DNA of 64,000 nt from Caulobacter sp. FWC26 (GCF_002742645.2 NZ_CP033875.1:4194001-4258000), one strand, 5' to 3'. Shown: positions 8,790-18,421, counted from the first letter of the stretch. Notes: generated from the sequence alone by a model not told the origin. Made by a program: numbers and translations.

Positions 8790-9851
8790 ATGCGATTTCT
8801 TGGACTGATTCTGGCCTTGTGGCTGGGGCTTGGCGCGGTGTCGCACGCCCAGCCTGCAAAGCCGATCCCGGTGAAGGTCGTCGTGCTCACCACTTTCGAG
8901 ATCGGCGCGGTGACGGGCGATCGCCCGGGCGAGTTTCAGCCTTGGGTCGAAGGCCTGCCGCTGAACGAAGTCATCCAGGTCCCGGGCCTGCGGCATCCGG
9001 CCCGTTATTCGCCCAAAGACGGGGTCCTGGGCGTGATGACCGACATGCGCGCCCGAGCTCGCGAGAGCGTTGCGGCCTTGCTGCTCGACAAGCGGTTCGA
9101 CTTCTCCAAGACCTACTGGCTGGTGGCGGGCATCGCCGGCGTCGATCCCAAGGCGGCCTCGATCGGCAGCGCCGCCTGGGCCCGCTATGTCGTGGACGCC
9201 GATCCGATCTACGAGGTCGATGACCGAGAAATCCCCGCCGACTGGCCCTACGGCCTCTACGCCCTGGAGACCGAGCGTCCGAACGTGAAGGGCTCGGCCG
9301 AAGGCTCCTCTGGCATGGTCTGGGCGCTGAACTGGCGACTGGTCGATTGGGCCTACAGCCTGACCGCCAAGGTCGAGATCCCCGACCACCCCGGCCTGGC
9401 CGCGCTACGGGCCCCCTATGCCGGCGAAACGAACGCCCAGCGCCCGCCCTTCGTACTCAAGGGAGAGGCCCTGGGCGCGACCCGGTTCTGGCACGGCGCC
9501 CGGCGCACCCAATGGGCGCAAGACTGGGTCAAGCTGTGGACTGACGGCGCAGGCGTCTTCGTAATGACCGACTGCGAGGACCAGGGGATCCTCGACGTGC
9601 TCGACCTCTACGCCAGGACCGGCCGCGTCGACTTCCAGCGCGTGATGGTCCTGCGCACCGCCAGCAACTATTCTCGCCCGCCGCTCGGCGCGCCGACCTT
9701 TCCCCGCGCCTTCCACGACGAAGGCGCGATGTCGGCGTTCGACTCGGCCTACCGTGTCGGCTCGGTCGTGGTGCGGGAATTGACGGCTCGCTGGGACCGC
9801 TACGAGACCAACACACCGGACCTGACCGCGATCGGGGGCGCGGCGAAATGA
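8790..9851 (+). CDS. Purine nucleoside permease (NUP family) periplasmic protein
   Basis: A 353-residue protein of the NUP family, first described in the yeast nucleoside uptake protein. It begins with a signal peptide, MRFLGLILALWLGLGAVSHAQ, so it should be periplasmic. Family segments include KVVVLTTFEIG, the long central GIAGVDPKAASIGSAAWARYVVDADP, and FVMTDCEDQG near residue 255, reminiscent of nucleoside phosphorylase folds. Its role in bacteria is uncertain: nucleoside binding or cleavage ahead of uptake is plausible. Its TGA overlaps the NCS2 permease start by four bases, which supports a joint role in purine acquisition. A GAGGGGCG sequence precedes the ATG. Confidence 0.85.
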   Translation: MRFLGLILALWLGLGAVSHAQPAKPIPVKVVVLTTFEIGAVTGDRPGEFQPWVEGLPLNEVIQVPGLRHPARYSPKDGVLGVMTDMRARARESVAALLLDKRFDFSKTYWLVAGIAGVDPKAASIGSAAWARYVVDADPIYEVDDREIPADWPYGLYALETERPNVKGSAEGSSGMVWALNWRLVDWAYSLTAKVEIPDHPGLAALRAPYAGETNAQRPPFVLKGEALGATRFWHGARRTQWAQDWVKLWTDGAGVFVMTDCEDQGILDVLDLYARTGRVDFQRVMVLRTASNYSRPPLGAPTFPRAFHDEGAMSAFDSAYRVGSVVVRELTARWDRYETNTPDLTAIGGAAK

Positions 9852-11164
9852 TCGAAAAGATCTTCAAGCTGTCGGAACAGGGAACCTCGGTGCGCACCGA
9901 GGTGCTGGCCGGCTTCACCACCTTCCTGACCATGGCCTATATCGTGATCGTCAATCCGGCGATCCTGGGCCAGGCCGGCATGCCGATCGCGGCCGTCGCG
10001 GCCGCCACCTGCCTGGCGGCGGGCCTGGGCAGCATTCTGATGGGCGTGATCGCCAACTATCCGATCGCCCTGGCGCCCGGCATGGGCCTGAACGCCTATT
10101 TCACCTTCACGGTGGTCAAGGGCATGGGCCTGCCGTGGGAAACCGCCCTGGGCTGCGTGTTCCTTTCGGGCGTGGCGTTCCTGGTGCTGACGGTCGCCGG
10201 CATCCGCCAGTTGATCGTCGGCGCCATTCCTCGCCCGCTGTTCTCGGCCGTCGCGGCCGGGGTGGGCCTGTTCATCGCCTTCATCGGCCTGAAGGAAGCC
10301 GGCATCATCGTCCCCGACCCGGCCACCACCGTGGCGCTAGGAGACCTGACCAAGCCGACGGCCGCCCTGTCGATCCTTGGCCTGCTGGTCATGGGCGCCC
10401 TGATGGCCTGGCGGGTCAAGGGCGCCATCCTGATCGGCATCCTCGTCGCCGCCGGCGCCGCCTGGGCGCTAGGCATGGCCAAGATCACGCCCGGGGAGTA
10501 CGGCCTGGCGGCCCTCACCGCCACGGCCTTCAAGCTCGACGTTCCCGCCGCTCTCCACCTGAACGGCGCGGTGGGCATGGCGCTGGCCGAAGTGATCTTC
10601 GTCTTCCTGTTCGTCGACCTGTTCGACAATGTCGGCACGTTGGTCGCGGTGACCAAAAAGGCCGGCCTCGTCCAGCCCGACGGCACGATCCCGCGCCTGA
10701 ACCGCATCCTCACCGCAGACTCGATCGCCACCATCGGCGGTTCGCTGGCCGGCACCTCGACCGTTGTCAGCTATATCGAGAGCGCCTCCGGCGTCGCCGA
10801 GGGCGGCCGCACCGGCCTGACCGCCGTGGTGGTGGGCGTGCTGTTCCTGCTGACCCTGTTCTTCGCGCCCTGGGTCCAGGCCATCCCCGCCGCCGCCACG
10901 GCGCCGGCCCTGATCGTCGTCGGCTCGATGATGGTCGGCGCCTTGGCCGATGTCGACTGGGACGACCCGAGCGTGGCCATCCCGGCCTTCCTGACCGTGA
11001 TCGCCATCCCGCTGACCTTCTCGATCGCCAACGGACTGGCGTTCGGCATCACCGCCTATGCGGGCCTCACCCTGCTGCGGGGCAAGGCCAAGCCGAAGGA
11101 CTGGCTGCTGTTCGTCCTGGCCGGCCTCTTCGTGATCCGCTTCATCTATATGGGAAAGGCGTGA
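9848..11164 (+). CDS. NCS2 family purine permease (AzgA-like)
   Basis: An inner-membrane nucleobase transporter of 438 aa, made almost entirely of hydrophobic segments (12-14 predicted). Family motifs include EVLAGFTTFLTMAYIVIVNP near the N-terminus, the APGMGLNAYF segment near residue 80, and the GTSTVVSYIESASGVAEGGRTGLTA substrate-site region near 305. AzgA-type members import adenine, guanine or hypoxanthine with protons. The start overlaps the NUP stop (ATGA), so periplasmic capture and membrane import are likely co-produced. Confidence 0.93.
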   Translation: MIEKIFKLSEQGTSVRTEVLAGFTTFLTMAYIVIVNPAILGQAGMPIAAVAAATCLAAGLGSILMGVIANYPIALAPGMGLNAYFTFTVVKGMGLPWETALGCVFLSGVAFLVLTVAGIRQLIVGAIPRPLFSAVAAGVGLFIAFIGLKEAGIIVPDPATTVALGDLTKPTAALSILGLLVMGALMAWRVKGAILIGILVAAGAAWALGMAKITPGEYGLAALTATAFKLDVPAALHLNGAVGMALAEVIFVFLFVDLFDNVGTLVAVTKKAGLVQPDGTIPRLNRILTADSIATIGGSLAGTSTVVSYIESASGVAEGGRTGLTAVVVGVLFLLTLFFAPWVQAIPAAATAPALIVVGSMMVGALADVDWDDPSVAIPAFLTVIAIPLTFSIANGLAFGITAYAGLTLLRGKAKPKDWLLFVLAGLFVIRFIYMGKA

Positions 11165-11182
11165 ACGACCGCGCGAGACCGT

Positions 11183-11211
11183 TTGCGCCGGGCTCGCCTT
11201 TCGGCTAAGAC
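11183..11211 (+). promoter_or_regulatory. Housekeeping promoter for tRNA-Arg
   Basis: TTGCGCC at 11183-11189 and GCTAAGAC at 11204-11211 agree well with the Caulobacter sigma-73 elements (TTGACGS, 10-14 bases, GCTANAWC). Transcription would start about 30 bases before the tRNA at 11250. Confidence 0.55.
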
Positions 11212-11249
11212 CCGCTTCCCGTCTCCTTGATCTCCAAGGCGACGAGAAG

Positions 11250-11326
11250 GCACCCGTAGCTCAGCTGGATAGAGCGTTGCCCTCCGAAGGCAAAGGTCAC
11301 ACGTTCGAATCGTGTCGGGTGCGCCA
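11250..11326 (+). tRNA. tRNA-Arg (anticodon CCG)
   Basis: A 77-base cloverleaf. The acceptor stem pairs GCACCCG (11250-11256) with CGGGTGC (11316-11322). The anticodon stem TTGCC/GGCAA encloses the loop CTCCGAA with anticodon CCG at 11284-11286. The T arm is ACACG-TTCGAAT-CGTGT, and the CCA end is encoded at 11324-11326. It reads the arginine codon CGG. It marks the left edge of an accessory stretch that reaches to about 20.6 kb. Confidence 0.97.
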
Positions 11327-11659
11327 GTTTCATCATGAAATCCAATTACATACCCAGCCCATCTTAGGACGAGCTTGGTAGTCATTTCTCCCGGAAGCAT
11401 GCCGGAAGCAAACTGCCCCCCCTAGATATCCGCAGAAGCGCACCGCCTTCCTCGATCCGGAAGCAAGCCAACCTCGTTAGACACGCGCGCATGGCAGGTA
11501 CGCGCCATAAGCGGATGTTTCAGGGCCTCCAGCAAGTCGACCTTCCATGGAGCCGCACCGCGCTCCGGGCCATGCCCAAGCCAGCAAACTGATGCGCTGA
11601 AGATTGATCTTCTCGAACGTCTCCAGAGCCCCATCGAGCGGCTCTCTCCCTGCTCGCGA
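11327..11659. other. Non-coding stretch after tRNA-Arg with a short repeated 9-mer
   Basis: No gene is supported in these 333 bases. The 9-mer CCGGAAGCA occurs three times on the plus strand, at 11391, 11402 and 11457. Base composition is lower in GC than the flanks just after the tRNA (about 11330-11380). A 70-codon minus-strand frame at 11422-11634 has no recognisable family and no good start. The position beside a tRNA 3' end suggests the scar of an integrated element, but neither an integrase nor a second copy of the tRNA end was found. Confidence 0.4.
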
Positions 11660-14600
11660 TCAGAACCGCGCGATGAGCTTTAAATGCAATCCTTGGCTGG
11701 ACCCGTTTGACACCAGGGTGCTGCGGTAGGAGGCGTCGATGTCGAGGTTGTCACCGAGCGTCCAGCGCCCGCCCAACTCGAGCGCCAAGCTATCGCGCGA
11801 CCAGCCGTCGAGGCTGACGTTATAGAGCGGGCCGTCTAGCCAGTCGGCGTAGGATATCGTCTGGTCGCCAGGCTGTTGAAACTCATGGCGCCATTCCATC
11901 CGGGCCGACGGTGCGAAGACGAATGTCCGAGCCTCGACGATCCATTCCAGCTTGACACCCAAGTTGCCGGTCACGGTCGCGGGGGTGATCGCCTGATAGT
12001 GCAAGGCGGAGATACCGGCCCCCGTTTCGGTGAAGGCTGCGAGCGAGGCCCGACTGGTCTCCATCCGGCCATAGAGCGACCGGGCCCTACGGCCGGACCG
12101 GCGATCATAGGCCAGGCCAACCGAGCCGAAGGTGAGATTCCCCGATCGCCGGCCAAGAGCGAAGCCAGACTCCTCGGGCGACCAGCGACGGGAGCCGTAG
12201 TCCAACCGCCCGTAGCCGATCAACCCTTCCAGGTGCAGGTCGGGCGCGGCGCGCCAGCTTCCGTAGAGCACGCCGACCAGGGTCTCGCTGTCAAACGCCG
12301 TGCCTTGGCTGCCGATGCGGGTGCGATCACCGCCATATCCAAAGCCGCCGCCCAAGATCAGGTTGTCGTTGACCTTCAAGTCGGCGCCCCCGCTCACGCC
12401 CGAGGTGCTGAATCGGGTGTCGCGCAGGCCCTGGGCGTCGCGATGACCCCAGTCCAGGCCGCCACCCGCCCACACCCCGACCTTGGACGGCGATCCAACC
12501 CGCGCCTTCGGGCTGGACGCCGGGTCAGACAGCCCGCTGTCGTCGTCCGCATCTGACGCGGATGAGGCCAGAGCGGCGCTACGCATCTTGAAGCCGTCGA
12601 GGAAGGCTCGCTCCTCCGCCTGGTAGGCCCGGTCGCGCGGAGAGCGACCCTGCTCGTCCACGTCCAGACCCAACTGCTGCTGAAACTCAACATTGGGCGT
12701 GCGCTTAGTGTCCCTGAAGGCGCCCATGTTCACCGATAGCCCGTTCTGGCTTCGATTGTCGCCGCCGCGTATTTGCTCAAGACGCCGGCTGAAGTTCTCG
12801 GTCTGGGCGCGGGCGAAGCGCCAGGCCGTATCGGCCTGGCCGGAAATCAGGGCGCGCGTATCAGGATCCCGCGAAGGGTCCGGACGGGGCTCTACCGTGA
12901 TTTGAACCAAGCCGGTCGAGGTCGCGAAGGCGTTCGAAAGAGTGAATCTGACGTCCACTTGGCCGGCGAACTGGCCATCCGGCGTGAAGGTGAGATCATA
13001 GGTCCGCGCCCCCGCCGAGCCGCCCGCCGTCAGGGTAGCCTTCCCGGCGCTGGGAACCGACAGACTGACGACGGCGGCGGAGATGAATGGGCCGCCTTGG
13101 GCGTTCGCGGTCACGCTGGTGGTGACCGGACGGCCCGCCTGTGTCGTGATCTTGATCGGAGCCACGACGGGGACTGGATCTGCCTGCAGATCGATACGCC
13201 CAACCCCGGAGGATCCGAACGGCAACTCCACCACGTAGTCTAGCGACGCTGCGCCGCTCCCACCCGCGCCGGGCGCGAACACCAGGGTCAACCCCGAAGT
13301 TATCGCCGTCCCGAAAGCCGGAGCGCGGATGATCCGCAGGCCTTGGAATGGCCCCCCGATTACGCCCGTCGTCGGGGTCAGAGTCACCGAGCCGCTGGAC
13401 AGCACCCGAGCGCTTAGATCCGGAGCCTTACCCGGGACATTGAAGGTAAACACGACCGGCGCTGAACGTCCCCCCTGTCCCACAGCAACCAGGGTCACCG
13501 TATCCACGCCCATGAACCCAGGATTCGGCGTGTAACGGAGGCGGTAGCCGAGCATCGAACTAGAACGCGGCCGGCTGGGGCGCGCGACGTCCTCGGCCAG
13601 CGCCATCGACGAGCCCAAGATCACCTCCTCGATCGCCACTTGGCCATATTGGCCCGGCGCGGTGACTTCAAATCCCGTCACGCTACCCGTTGCGACGGTG
13701 GTCAAATCGACCGTAACCGACGCCCCTGAGCCGCCTGCCGCAGACGGGACAACTGCCGTCGTCGCGGTCGCGGGCAGACTTACCACCACCGGCGCCGGCG
13801 GCGGGCGCGCGACCGCAAGAGTAATTGTCGCCGGAGCTGACGTGCCGCCCGGACCGGTGGCCGTGTAGGTGAAGCTGTCAGCGCCGAAAAAGCCGGGGTT
13901 CGGCACATAGATCGCCGTCGCGCCGTTGATCGTCACCTTGCCGTTCGTGGGCGCGGTTGCGACCGTAAGCGCGGTGAACACGCCGCTCGCCGCCAGTCTG
14001 ACCGTCTGGCCCGCCGAGTTAAAGGCGACATTGACGGAGTCTGCCGCGACCGTCGGCGCGTCTGGCCGGGCCACTGTCAGGGTGACCGTCGCGGGAGGCG
14101 ACACGCCGCCCGGGCCTGTAGCAAAATACGTGAAACTGTCCCCACCCGAAAATCCCGGGGTTGGGACATAGACCGCGGTCACGCCGTTGATCGTCACTGT
14201 ACCGTTCGTGGGCGCGGTCGCGACAACAAGCGCAGTGAAGGCGCCGGTCGCTTTCAGGCTGACCGCCTGGCCCGGTGAGTTGTAAGCGACATCGGCAAAG
14301 GCGGCCGCGACCGTTAAAGTCCGAGGCGACGCCACGGTCAGGGTCACAGTCGCGGGAGCCGAACCGCCGCCAGGGCCTGTAGCCGTATAGGTAAAGCTGT
14401 CAGAGCCGGAGAAGCCCGGGGTCGGGACGTAGAGCGCGGTCGTGCCGCTGATCGTCACCTTGCCGTTCGTGGGCGCGGTGGCGACCGTCAGCGCGGTGAA
14501 CACGCCGCTCGCCGCCAGGCTGACCGCCTGCCCGACTGAGTTATAGGCGACATCGGCGGAGACGGCCGCAACGGTTGGCGGCTCAGGCCGCGCGACCGTC

Positions 14601-17281
14601 AGGGTCACGGCCGCCGGAGACGACGTGCCGCCGGGGCCTGTCGCCGTATAGGTGAAACTGTCGGCGCCGAAAAAGCCCGGGGTCGGGACGTAGGTCGCCG
14701 TCGCGCCGTTGATGGTCACCTTGCCGTTTATCGGGTCGGTCAAGAGCGCAAGCGCGGTGACCGCGCCGCTCGTCGGCAGAGCAACGGTCTGGCCCGATGA
14801 GTTAAAGGCGACATTCGCTGAGGCGGCCAACGCCGTCGGTGCGTCGGGTCGAGCCACGTCCAGCGTTACAGTCGCTGCATTCGATGCGCCGCCAGGGCCA
14901 CTGGCCGAGTAGGTGAAGCTGTCTGCGCCGAAAAAGCCCGGGGTCGGAACATAGGTCGCCGTCGTGCCGCTGATCGTCACCCTGCCGTTCGCAGACGCGC
15001 TCGCGACCGTGAGCGCGGTGAACTCGCCGCTCGCCGGCAAGTTGAAGGTCTGCCCCGGCGAATTGTACGCCACGCTAACGGAAATCGCCGCGACCGTCGG
15101 AGCCCCGGGCGGAACCACCCGCAGGGTCACAGTCGCTGGGGCAGAGGCGCCACCCAGGCCTGTGGCTATGTAGGTAAAGCTGTCCCCGCCCGAAAAGCCC
15201 GGCGTCGGAATGTAGGTCGCCGTCGCGCCGTTGACGCTCACCTTGCCATTCGTGGGCGCGCTTGAGATCGCAAGCGCGGTGTATTGACCACTCACCGGCA
15301 AACTGACCGCTTGCCCTGGCGAATTATAGGCCACATCGACGGATGTCGACGCGACCGTCGGGGCTGGGGGCAAGGCGACGGTTAGAACATAGGTTTGAGA
15401 AGCCTGAGCGTTGACACCCGCCACCGCTGCTTGGGTCGCGGTGATGGTCGCGGCGCCGACGCCGACCGGAGTGACCACACCACTGGCGCTAACCGTGGCG
15501 ATACCCGGGTCGCTTGAGGCATAGCTGATCGCGCCAAAGTTTCCGCCGCTGAGGGTCGAGGTCGCCGCATTCGTCAGCGAGCCGCCCATGGTCACGCTGG
15601 CCGAGGTCGGCGTGGCGAAGGTCAGCGTCGGGGTCGGGGTGAACGCCGCATTGACCGTCAGATCAAAGGTCGTGGTGCCGGTGATCGCTGTCGGGACAGA
15701 CTGATCGGTCACCGTGACATTATAGGTGGTCCGAGCTTTCGTGCTCGTGGGTGTGCCACTGATCTGGCCCGTCGAGGTGGAGAAGATCAGACCGGTTGGC
15801 AGGGCGCCGCCGGAGGTGATCGCATAGGTCAGTGGTCCCGCGCCTCCCGAAGCGGTCACAGGCGTGAAGGCCGTCGCCGCGACGTTTTGGGTCAGGACCG
15901 TGGACGCCACCGCTTGGGTGACCGTGAGGGTGGGGTTCACCGTGATCGCGAGAGGAGAGCCCTCTGCGCCCGCAGCGGCGTTAGTCGCGCTGGGGGCGCC
16001 CGTCGGAACGCTTACCGAACCGGCCGACGCGCCGCGAACCGTGACGGTGAAAGTGCAGGAACCGTTGGCGCTTATCCGCCCGCCGATGAGCCTCACCGAG
16101 CCGCCGCCCGTAGAGCCTAACAAGGACGCGTTGGTGCAGGTGGTGGTGAAATCGGATCCTGAGTTCTGATGAATGACCAACTCGCTCGGCAAGGTCAGCG
16201 TCGTCCCGACGCCAGTGATCAGAAACGCGTTCGGGTTGCTCAGCGTGAACGTCAGTTGGGTGGTCCCGCCGACGGCGATGGCGCCGGGAAATGTTGTCCG
16301 GCTGACGGTGATGGTGGGTGGGGCGGGAACGCCCGCGGTAACGGTCAGGTTCTGCTGACCGCCGCTCGAGCCCGTGAGACTGAAACCACTGACGCCGTTT
16401 GCGGTCGTGGCGGTTGGAGACTGCGGATTGACGTATCTCGTCCCGGTGGGTTGGCCTGCGGGAATGTTGACGACGACGGTGCAGGAACTGTTGGCGGCGA
16501 GCGTCTGATTGCTCAGGGATACTTCGCCGAAATCTATGCGGGGCGACGACGAGCAGGTGCCTGCGCCGAGGCTTATGGTTGCTCCCGAAAAACTCGAAAG
16601 GTCGGTCGCGGGCAGCCTCACGCCGCCAAGCGCGACGGTGTTCGGGTTTGTCAAAGTGATCGTCAGGGTCGTCGACTGATCCTGCCGGATCGAGCTGGCG
16701 GCGTAGCTGGCGGCCACCGAAGGCCCGCGCACCGAATACTGCGTCAGGGTTGAAGACACGGAAGCGGCATATCCCGTGCCGCCCGAGTAGTAGGCGACGA
16801 TGCTGCGGGTTCCCATCGGCAGCCCGCCGCCCATCGAGCAACTCGCGACGCCGGACTGCACCTGAACCGACGTACAGCCACTGATATCCGCGCCATTGTC
16901 GGTGAACCGGACACTGCCGTTGCCGCTGCCGGGATTGGGCGAGATCGTGACGTATAGGGTAACGCCGCTCGGCGACCCGTAAGGGTTTACAACCGAAGGG
17001 TTCTGGGTGGACATCAATGTCGTCGTCGTGGCCGTCTGCGCCATCAAGGACGACGGCGACGCCAGCCCACCGAGAACGGCTACCGCAAGGACGATGGCCC
17101 CGCCGAACCCCGAGCGAGATCCGGCTCGAACGGCAGCCAGGGTCGACGGTTTTGATCCGCCTGCGGCGCCCGGGACTCGAACTAGGGCTCGCCCCGAAAG
17201 CGCAGCCCCCTTTATCGCTCGCGATAGCGCCGCCCCCAGCCGCGCGCCGAATCGCTCAAGTCCTCTGAACACCCTCGGCAA
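11660..17281 (-). CDS. Giant autotransporter with tandem Ig-like repeats and a C-terminal beta-barrel
   Basis: About 1873 residues. The N-terminus is an extended, Arg-rich signal region; its hydrophobic core GGAIVLAVAVLGGLAS ends near residue 80 at LMAQT. The passenger has, in order: a Big_3_5-like Ig domain, two DUF11-like domains with CSSS/SCT cysteine patterns, a putative Ig domain (LPTGLIFSTSTGQISGTPT), a BID_2-like domain (SDPGIATVSASGVVTPVGVG), six near-identical 86-residue Ig/cadherin-like repeats, and two or three divergent ones. The last 280 or so residues form an autotransporter barrel ending LIARF. It is likely a surface adhesin or structural protein. The start is uncertain: TTG at 17281, or GTG at 17272. 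No protease or cleavage motif was recognised. Confidence 0.85.
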   Translation of the reverse strand: MPRVFRGLERFGARLGAALSRAIKGAALSGRALVRVPGAAGGSKPSTLAAVRAGSRSGFGGAIVLAVAVLGGLASPSSLMAQTATTTTLMSTQNPSVVNPYGSPSGVTLYVTISPNPGSGNGSVRFTDNGADISGCTSVQVQSGVASCSMGGGLPMGTRSIVAYYSGGTGYAASVSSTLTQYSVRGPSVAASYAASSIRQDQSTTLTITLTNPNTVALGGVRLPATDLSSFSGATISLGAGTCSSSPRIDFGEVSLSNQTLAANSSCTVVVNIPAGQPTGTRYVNPQSPTATTANGVSGFSLTGSSGGQQNLTVTAGVPAPPTITVSRTTFPGAIAVGGTTQLTFTLSNPNAFLITGVGTTLTLPSELVIHQNSGSDFTTTCTNASLLGSTGGGSVRLIGGRISANGSCTFTVTVRGASAGSVSVPTGAPSATNAAAGAEGSPLAITVNPTLTVTQAVASTVLTQNVAATAFTPVTASGGAGPLTYAITSGGALPTGLIFSTSTGQISGTPTSTKARTTYNVTVTDQSVPTAITGTTTFDLTVNAAFTPTPTLTFATPTSASVTMGGSLTNAATSTLSGGNFGAISYASSDPGIATVSASGVVTPVGVGAATITATQAAVAGVNAQASQTYVLTVALPPAPTVASTSVDVAYNSPGQAVSLPVSGQYTALAISSAPTNGKVSVNGATATYIPTPGFSGGDSFTYIATGLGGASAPATVTLRVVPPGAPTVAAISVSVAYNSPGQTFNLPASGEFTALTVASASANGRVTISGTTATYVPTPGFFGADSFTYSASGPGGASNAATVTLDVARPDAPTALAASANVAFNSSGQTVALPTSGAVTALALLTDPINGKVTINGATATYVPTPGFFGADSFTYTATGPGGTSSPAAVTLTVARPEPPTVAAVSADVAYNSVGQAVSLAASGVFTALTVATAPTNGKVTISGTTALYVPTPGFSGSDSFTYTATGPGGGSAPATVTLTVASPRTLTVAAAFADVAYNSPGQAVSLKATGAFTALVVATAPTNGTVTINGVTAVYVPTPGFSGGDSFTYFATGPGGVSPPATVTLTVARPDAPTVAADSVNVAFNSAGQTVRLAASGVFTALTVATAPTNGKVTINGATAIYVPNPGFFGADSFTYTATGPGGTSAPATITLAVARPPPAPVVVSLPATATTAVVPSAAGGSGASVTVDLTTVATGSVTGFEVTAPGQYGQVAIEEVILGSSMALAEDVARPSRPRSSSMLGYRLRYTPNPGFMGVDTVTLVAVGQGGRSAPVVFTFNVPGKAPDLSARVLSSGSVTLTPTTGVIGGPFQGLRIIRAPAFGTAITSGLTLVFAPGAGGSGAASLDYVVELPFGSSGVGRIDLQADPVPVVAPIKITTQAGRPVTTSVTANAQGGPFISAAVVSLSVPSAGKATLTAGGSAGARTYDLTFTPDGQFAGQVDVRFTLSNAFATSTGLVQITVEPRPDPSRDPDTRALISGQADTAWRFARAQTENFSRRLEQIRGGDNRSQNGLSVNMGAFRDTKRTPNVEFQQQLGLDVDEQGRSPRDRAYQAEERAFLDGFKMRSAALASSASDADDDSGLSDPASSPKARVGSPSKVGVWAGGGLDWGHRDAQGLRDTRFSTSGVSGGADLKVNDNLILGGGFGYGGDRTRIGSQGTAFDSETLVGVLYGSWRAAPDLHLEGLIGYGRLDYGSRRWSPEESGFALGRRSGNLTFGSVGLAYDRRSGRRARSLYGRMETSRASLAAFTETGAGISALHYQAITPATVTGNLGVKLEWIVEARTFVFAPSARMEWRHEFQQPGDQTISYADWLDGPLYNVSLDGWSRDSLALELGGRWTLGDNLDIDASYRSTLVSNGSSQGLHLKLIARF
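13806..15364 (-). repeat. Six tandem 258-base repeats inside the autotransporter gene
   Basis: Each unit encodes about 86 residues with the pattern VAYNSxGQxVxL near its start, TNGKVTINGxTAxYVPTPGFxGxDSFTYxATGPGG in the middle and APATVTLxVARPxAPTV at the end. The equivalent segment around GCCGTTGATCGTCACC recurs at about 13920, 14180, 14440, 14700, 14960 and 15220, a spacing near 258 bases. The DNA is similar enough for copy-number change by recombination. The repeats occupy roughly residues 640-1160. Confidence 0.85.
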
Positions 17282-17545
17282 GACGCACCCCGACCAAAAC
17301 CCGACACGTTCCGCGCGCCGATCGCGAACGGAATTGGCAGGGGGCGTGGCATTTTATCTTTAATGCGTGAGTAACCGCCCCCATTTGGTCAGTAAGAAAA
17401 AATCAGTCGCGCCCGCAACTGAACACATTTGACACACTTCGGGTCGGATAACTCACATCGATTGAGAGCCCACCCAGTGGGGTCATCGACATGTTTCGAT
17501 AATATTTAACTGCGCTTTGCAGTATCGCCTGAATGAATCGCCAGA

Positions 17546-18421
17546 CTAATGGGATCCGCAGAGCCGTTCGACGCTCACATGGCGGACCGCCGCCAGCAGA
17601 GCGTTGAACATCCCAACGAAGTAAACGTCCAAAGCCTCGGCGAAGGCGGGCATGAGGGTCACCGCATTGGCTTTCTGGTCGACAGAAACCAGTCCCGCGT
17701 CCTGCAACAGAATCAAAACTCGACGGCAGTGCGGCCTGGATATGCCCAGACGCCTCGCGAGGCTGGACACCGTGATCTCAATCCTGCCCGCCGCGCGAGG
17801 CAGCCCCGCCCTGAACGCCGCCTCCGCCAGAGCGTAGCTGAGCATCAGACCCATTGATCGGCGACCGACGCCTCCCATCGGGTCGATGAGCTCCTGATCC
17901 AAAGTCGGCGCCGCTAGATGGCTGCTGGCCAGAAAGGCGATGATCCCGTCGAAGATCGCGGGGTCGTCAAAGGCTTCGACTAGGGCGCCGGCGCGGGCGT
18001 CGATCATTGCGAGGCTTTGAAGTTCGATCAAATAGCAGGCGCGGAAGGCCTCGATCATCGCTGGCGCCGGGCTGTAGCGCCGTTGCCGTCCTTTCTCAAA
18101 GGCGTCGATCGGTACGATCAAGCCTATCGTTTGCATTCGTGAAAGAATGGCAGTGGCGCGGCCGGGACTAAAAAGATCTTTGGCGACGTTTCGAAGACCC
18201 CGGTGGTACAGCCGGTCGGTCGAATGCAGATAAAGCGCGAGTACGCCCAGCGCGTAGCTCGGGATGTCGCCGATACAACGGTAGAAGCTAGGGTCACGGT
18301 CGAGAAGCGCCAGCGGACCGGTCGTAGAATGGCGTACGGCCGCAGCGAAACCAGGATGCGCGTTGATGGGACAGATGACCGGCCCGTCCGGCGCGCTTGA
18401 GACTTGTGATGGGGTGTTCAC
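17546..18421 (-). CDS. Winged-helix-like putative regulator
   Basis: A 291-residue cytosolic protein with no signal peptide. Two stretches look like winged-helix DNA-binding units: LRNVAKDLFSPGRATAILSRMQTIGLI (about residues 76-103) and ITVSSLARRLGISRPHCRRVLILLQDAGLVSV (about 215-247). The second reads as a clear helix-turn-helix with a following wing. The family was not recognised. It starts with GTG behind an AGGAC sequence. It lies 264 bases upstream of the autotransporter gene on the same strand, so control of that gene is plausible but unproven. The flanking non-coding DNA is less GC-rich than the gene. Confidence 0.6.
   Translation of the reverse strand: MNTPSQVSSAPDGPVICPINAHPGFAAAVRHSTTGPLALLDRDPSFYRCIGDIPSYALGVLALYLHSTDRLYHRGLRNVAKDLFSPGRATAILSRMQTIGLIVPIDAFEKGRQRRYSPAPAMIEAFRACYLIELQSLAMIDARAGALVEAFDDPAIFDGIIAFLASSHLAAPTLDQELIDPMGGVGRRSMGLMLSYALAEAAFRAGLPRAAGRIEITVSSLARRLGISRPHCRRVLILLQDAGLVSVDQKANAVTLMPAFAEALDVYFVGMFNALLAAVRHVSVERLCGSH

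Noticed and set aside
11146..11400. A minus-strand 84-residue frame containing [20 protein letters not shown]
   Set aside because: It is the antisense of tRNA-Arg; this peptide is a well-known false gene call opposite such tRNAs.
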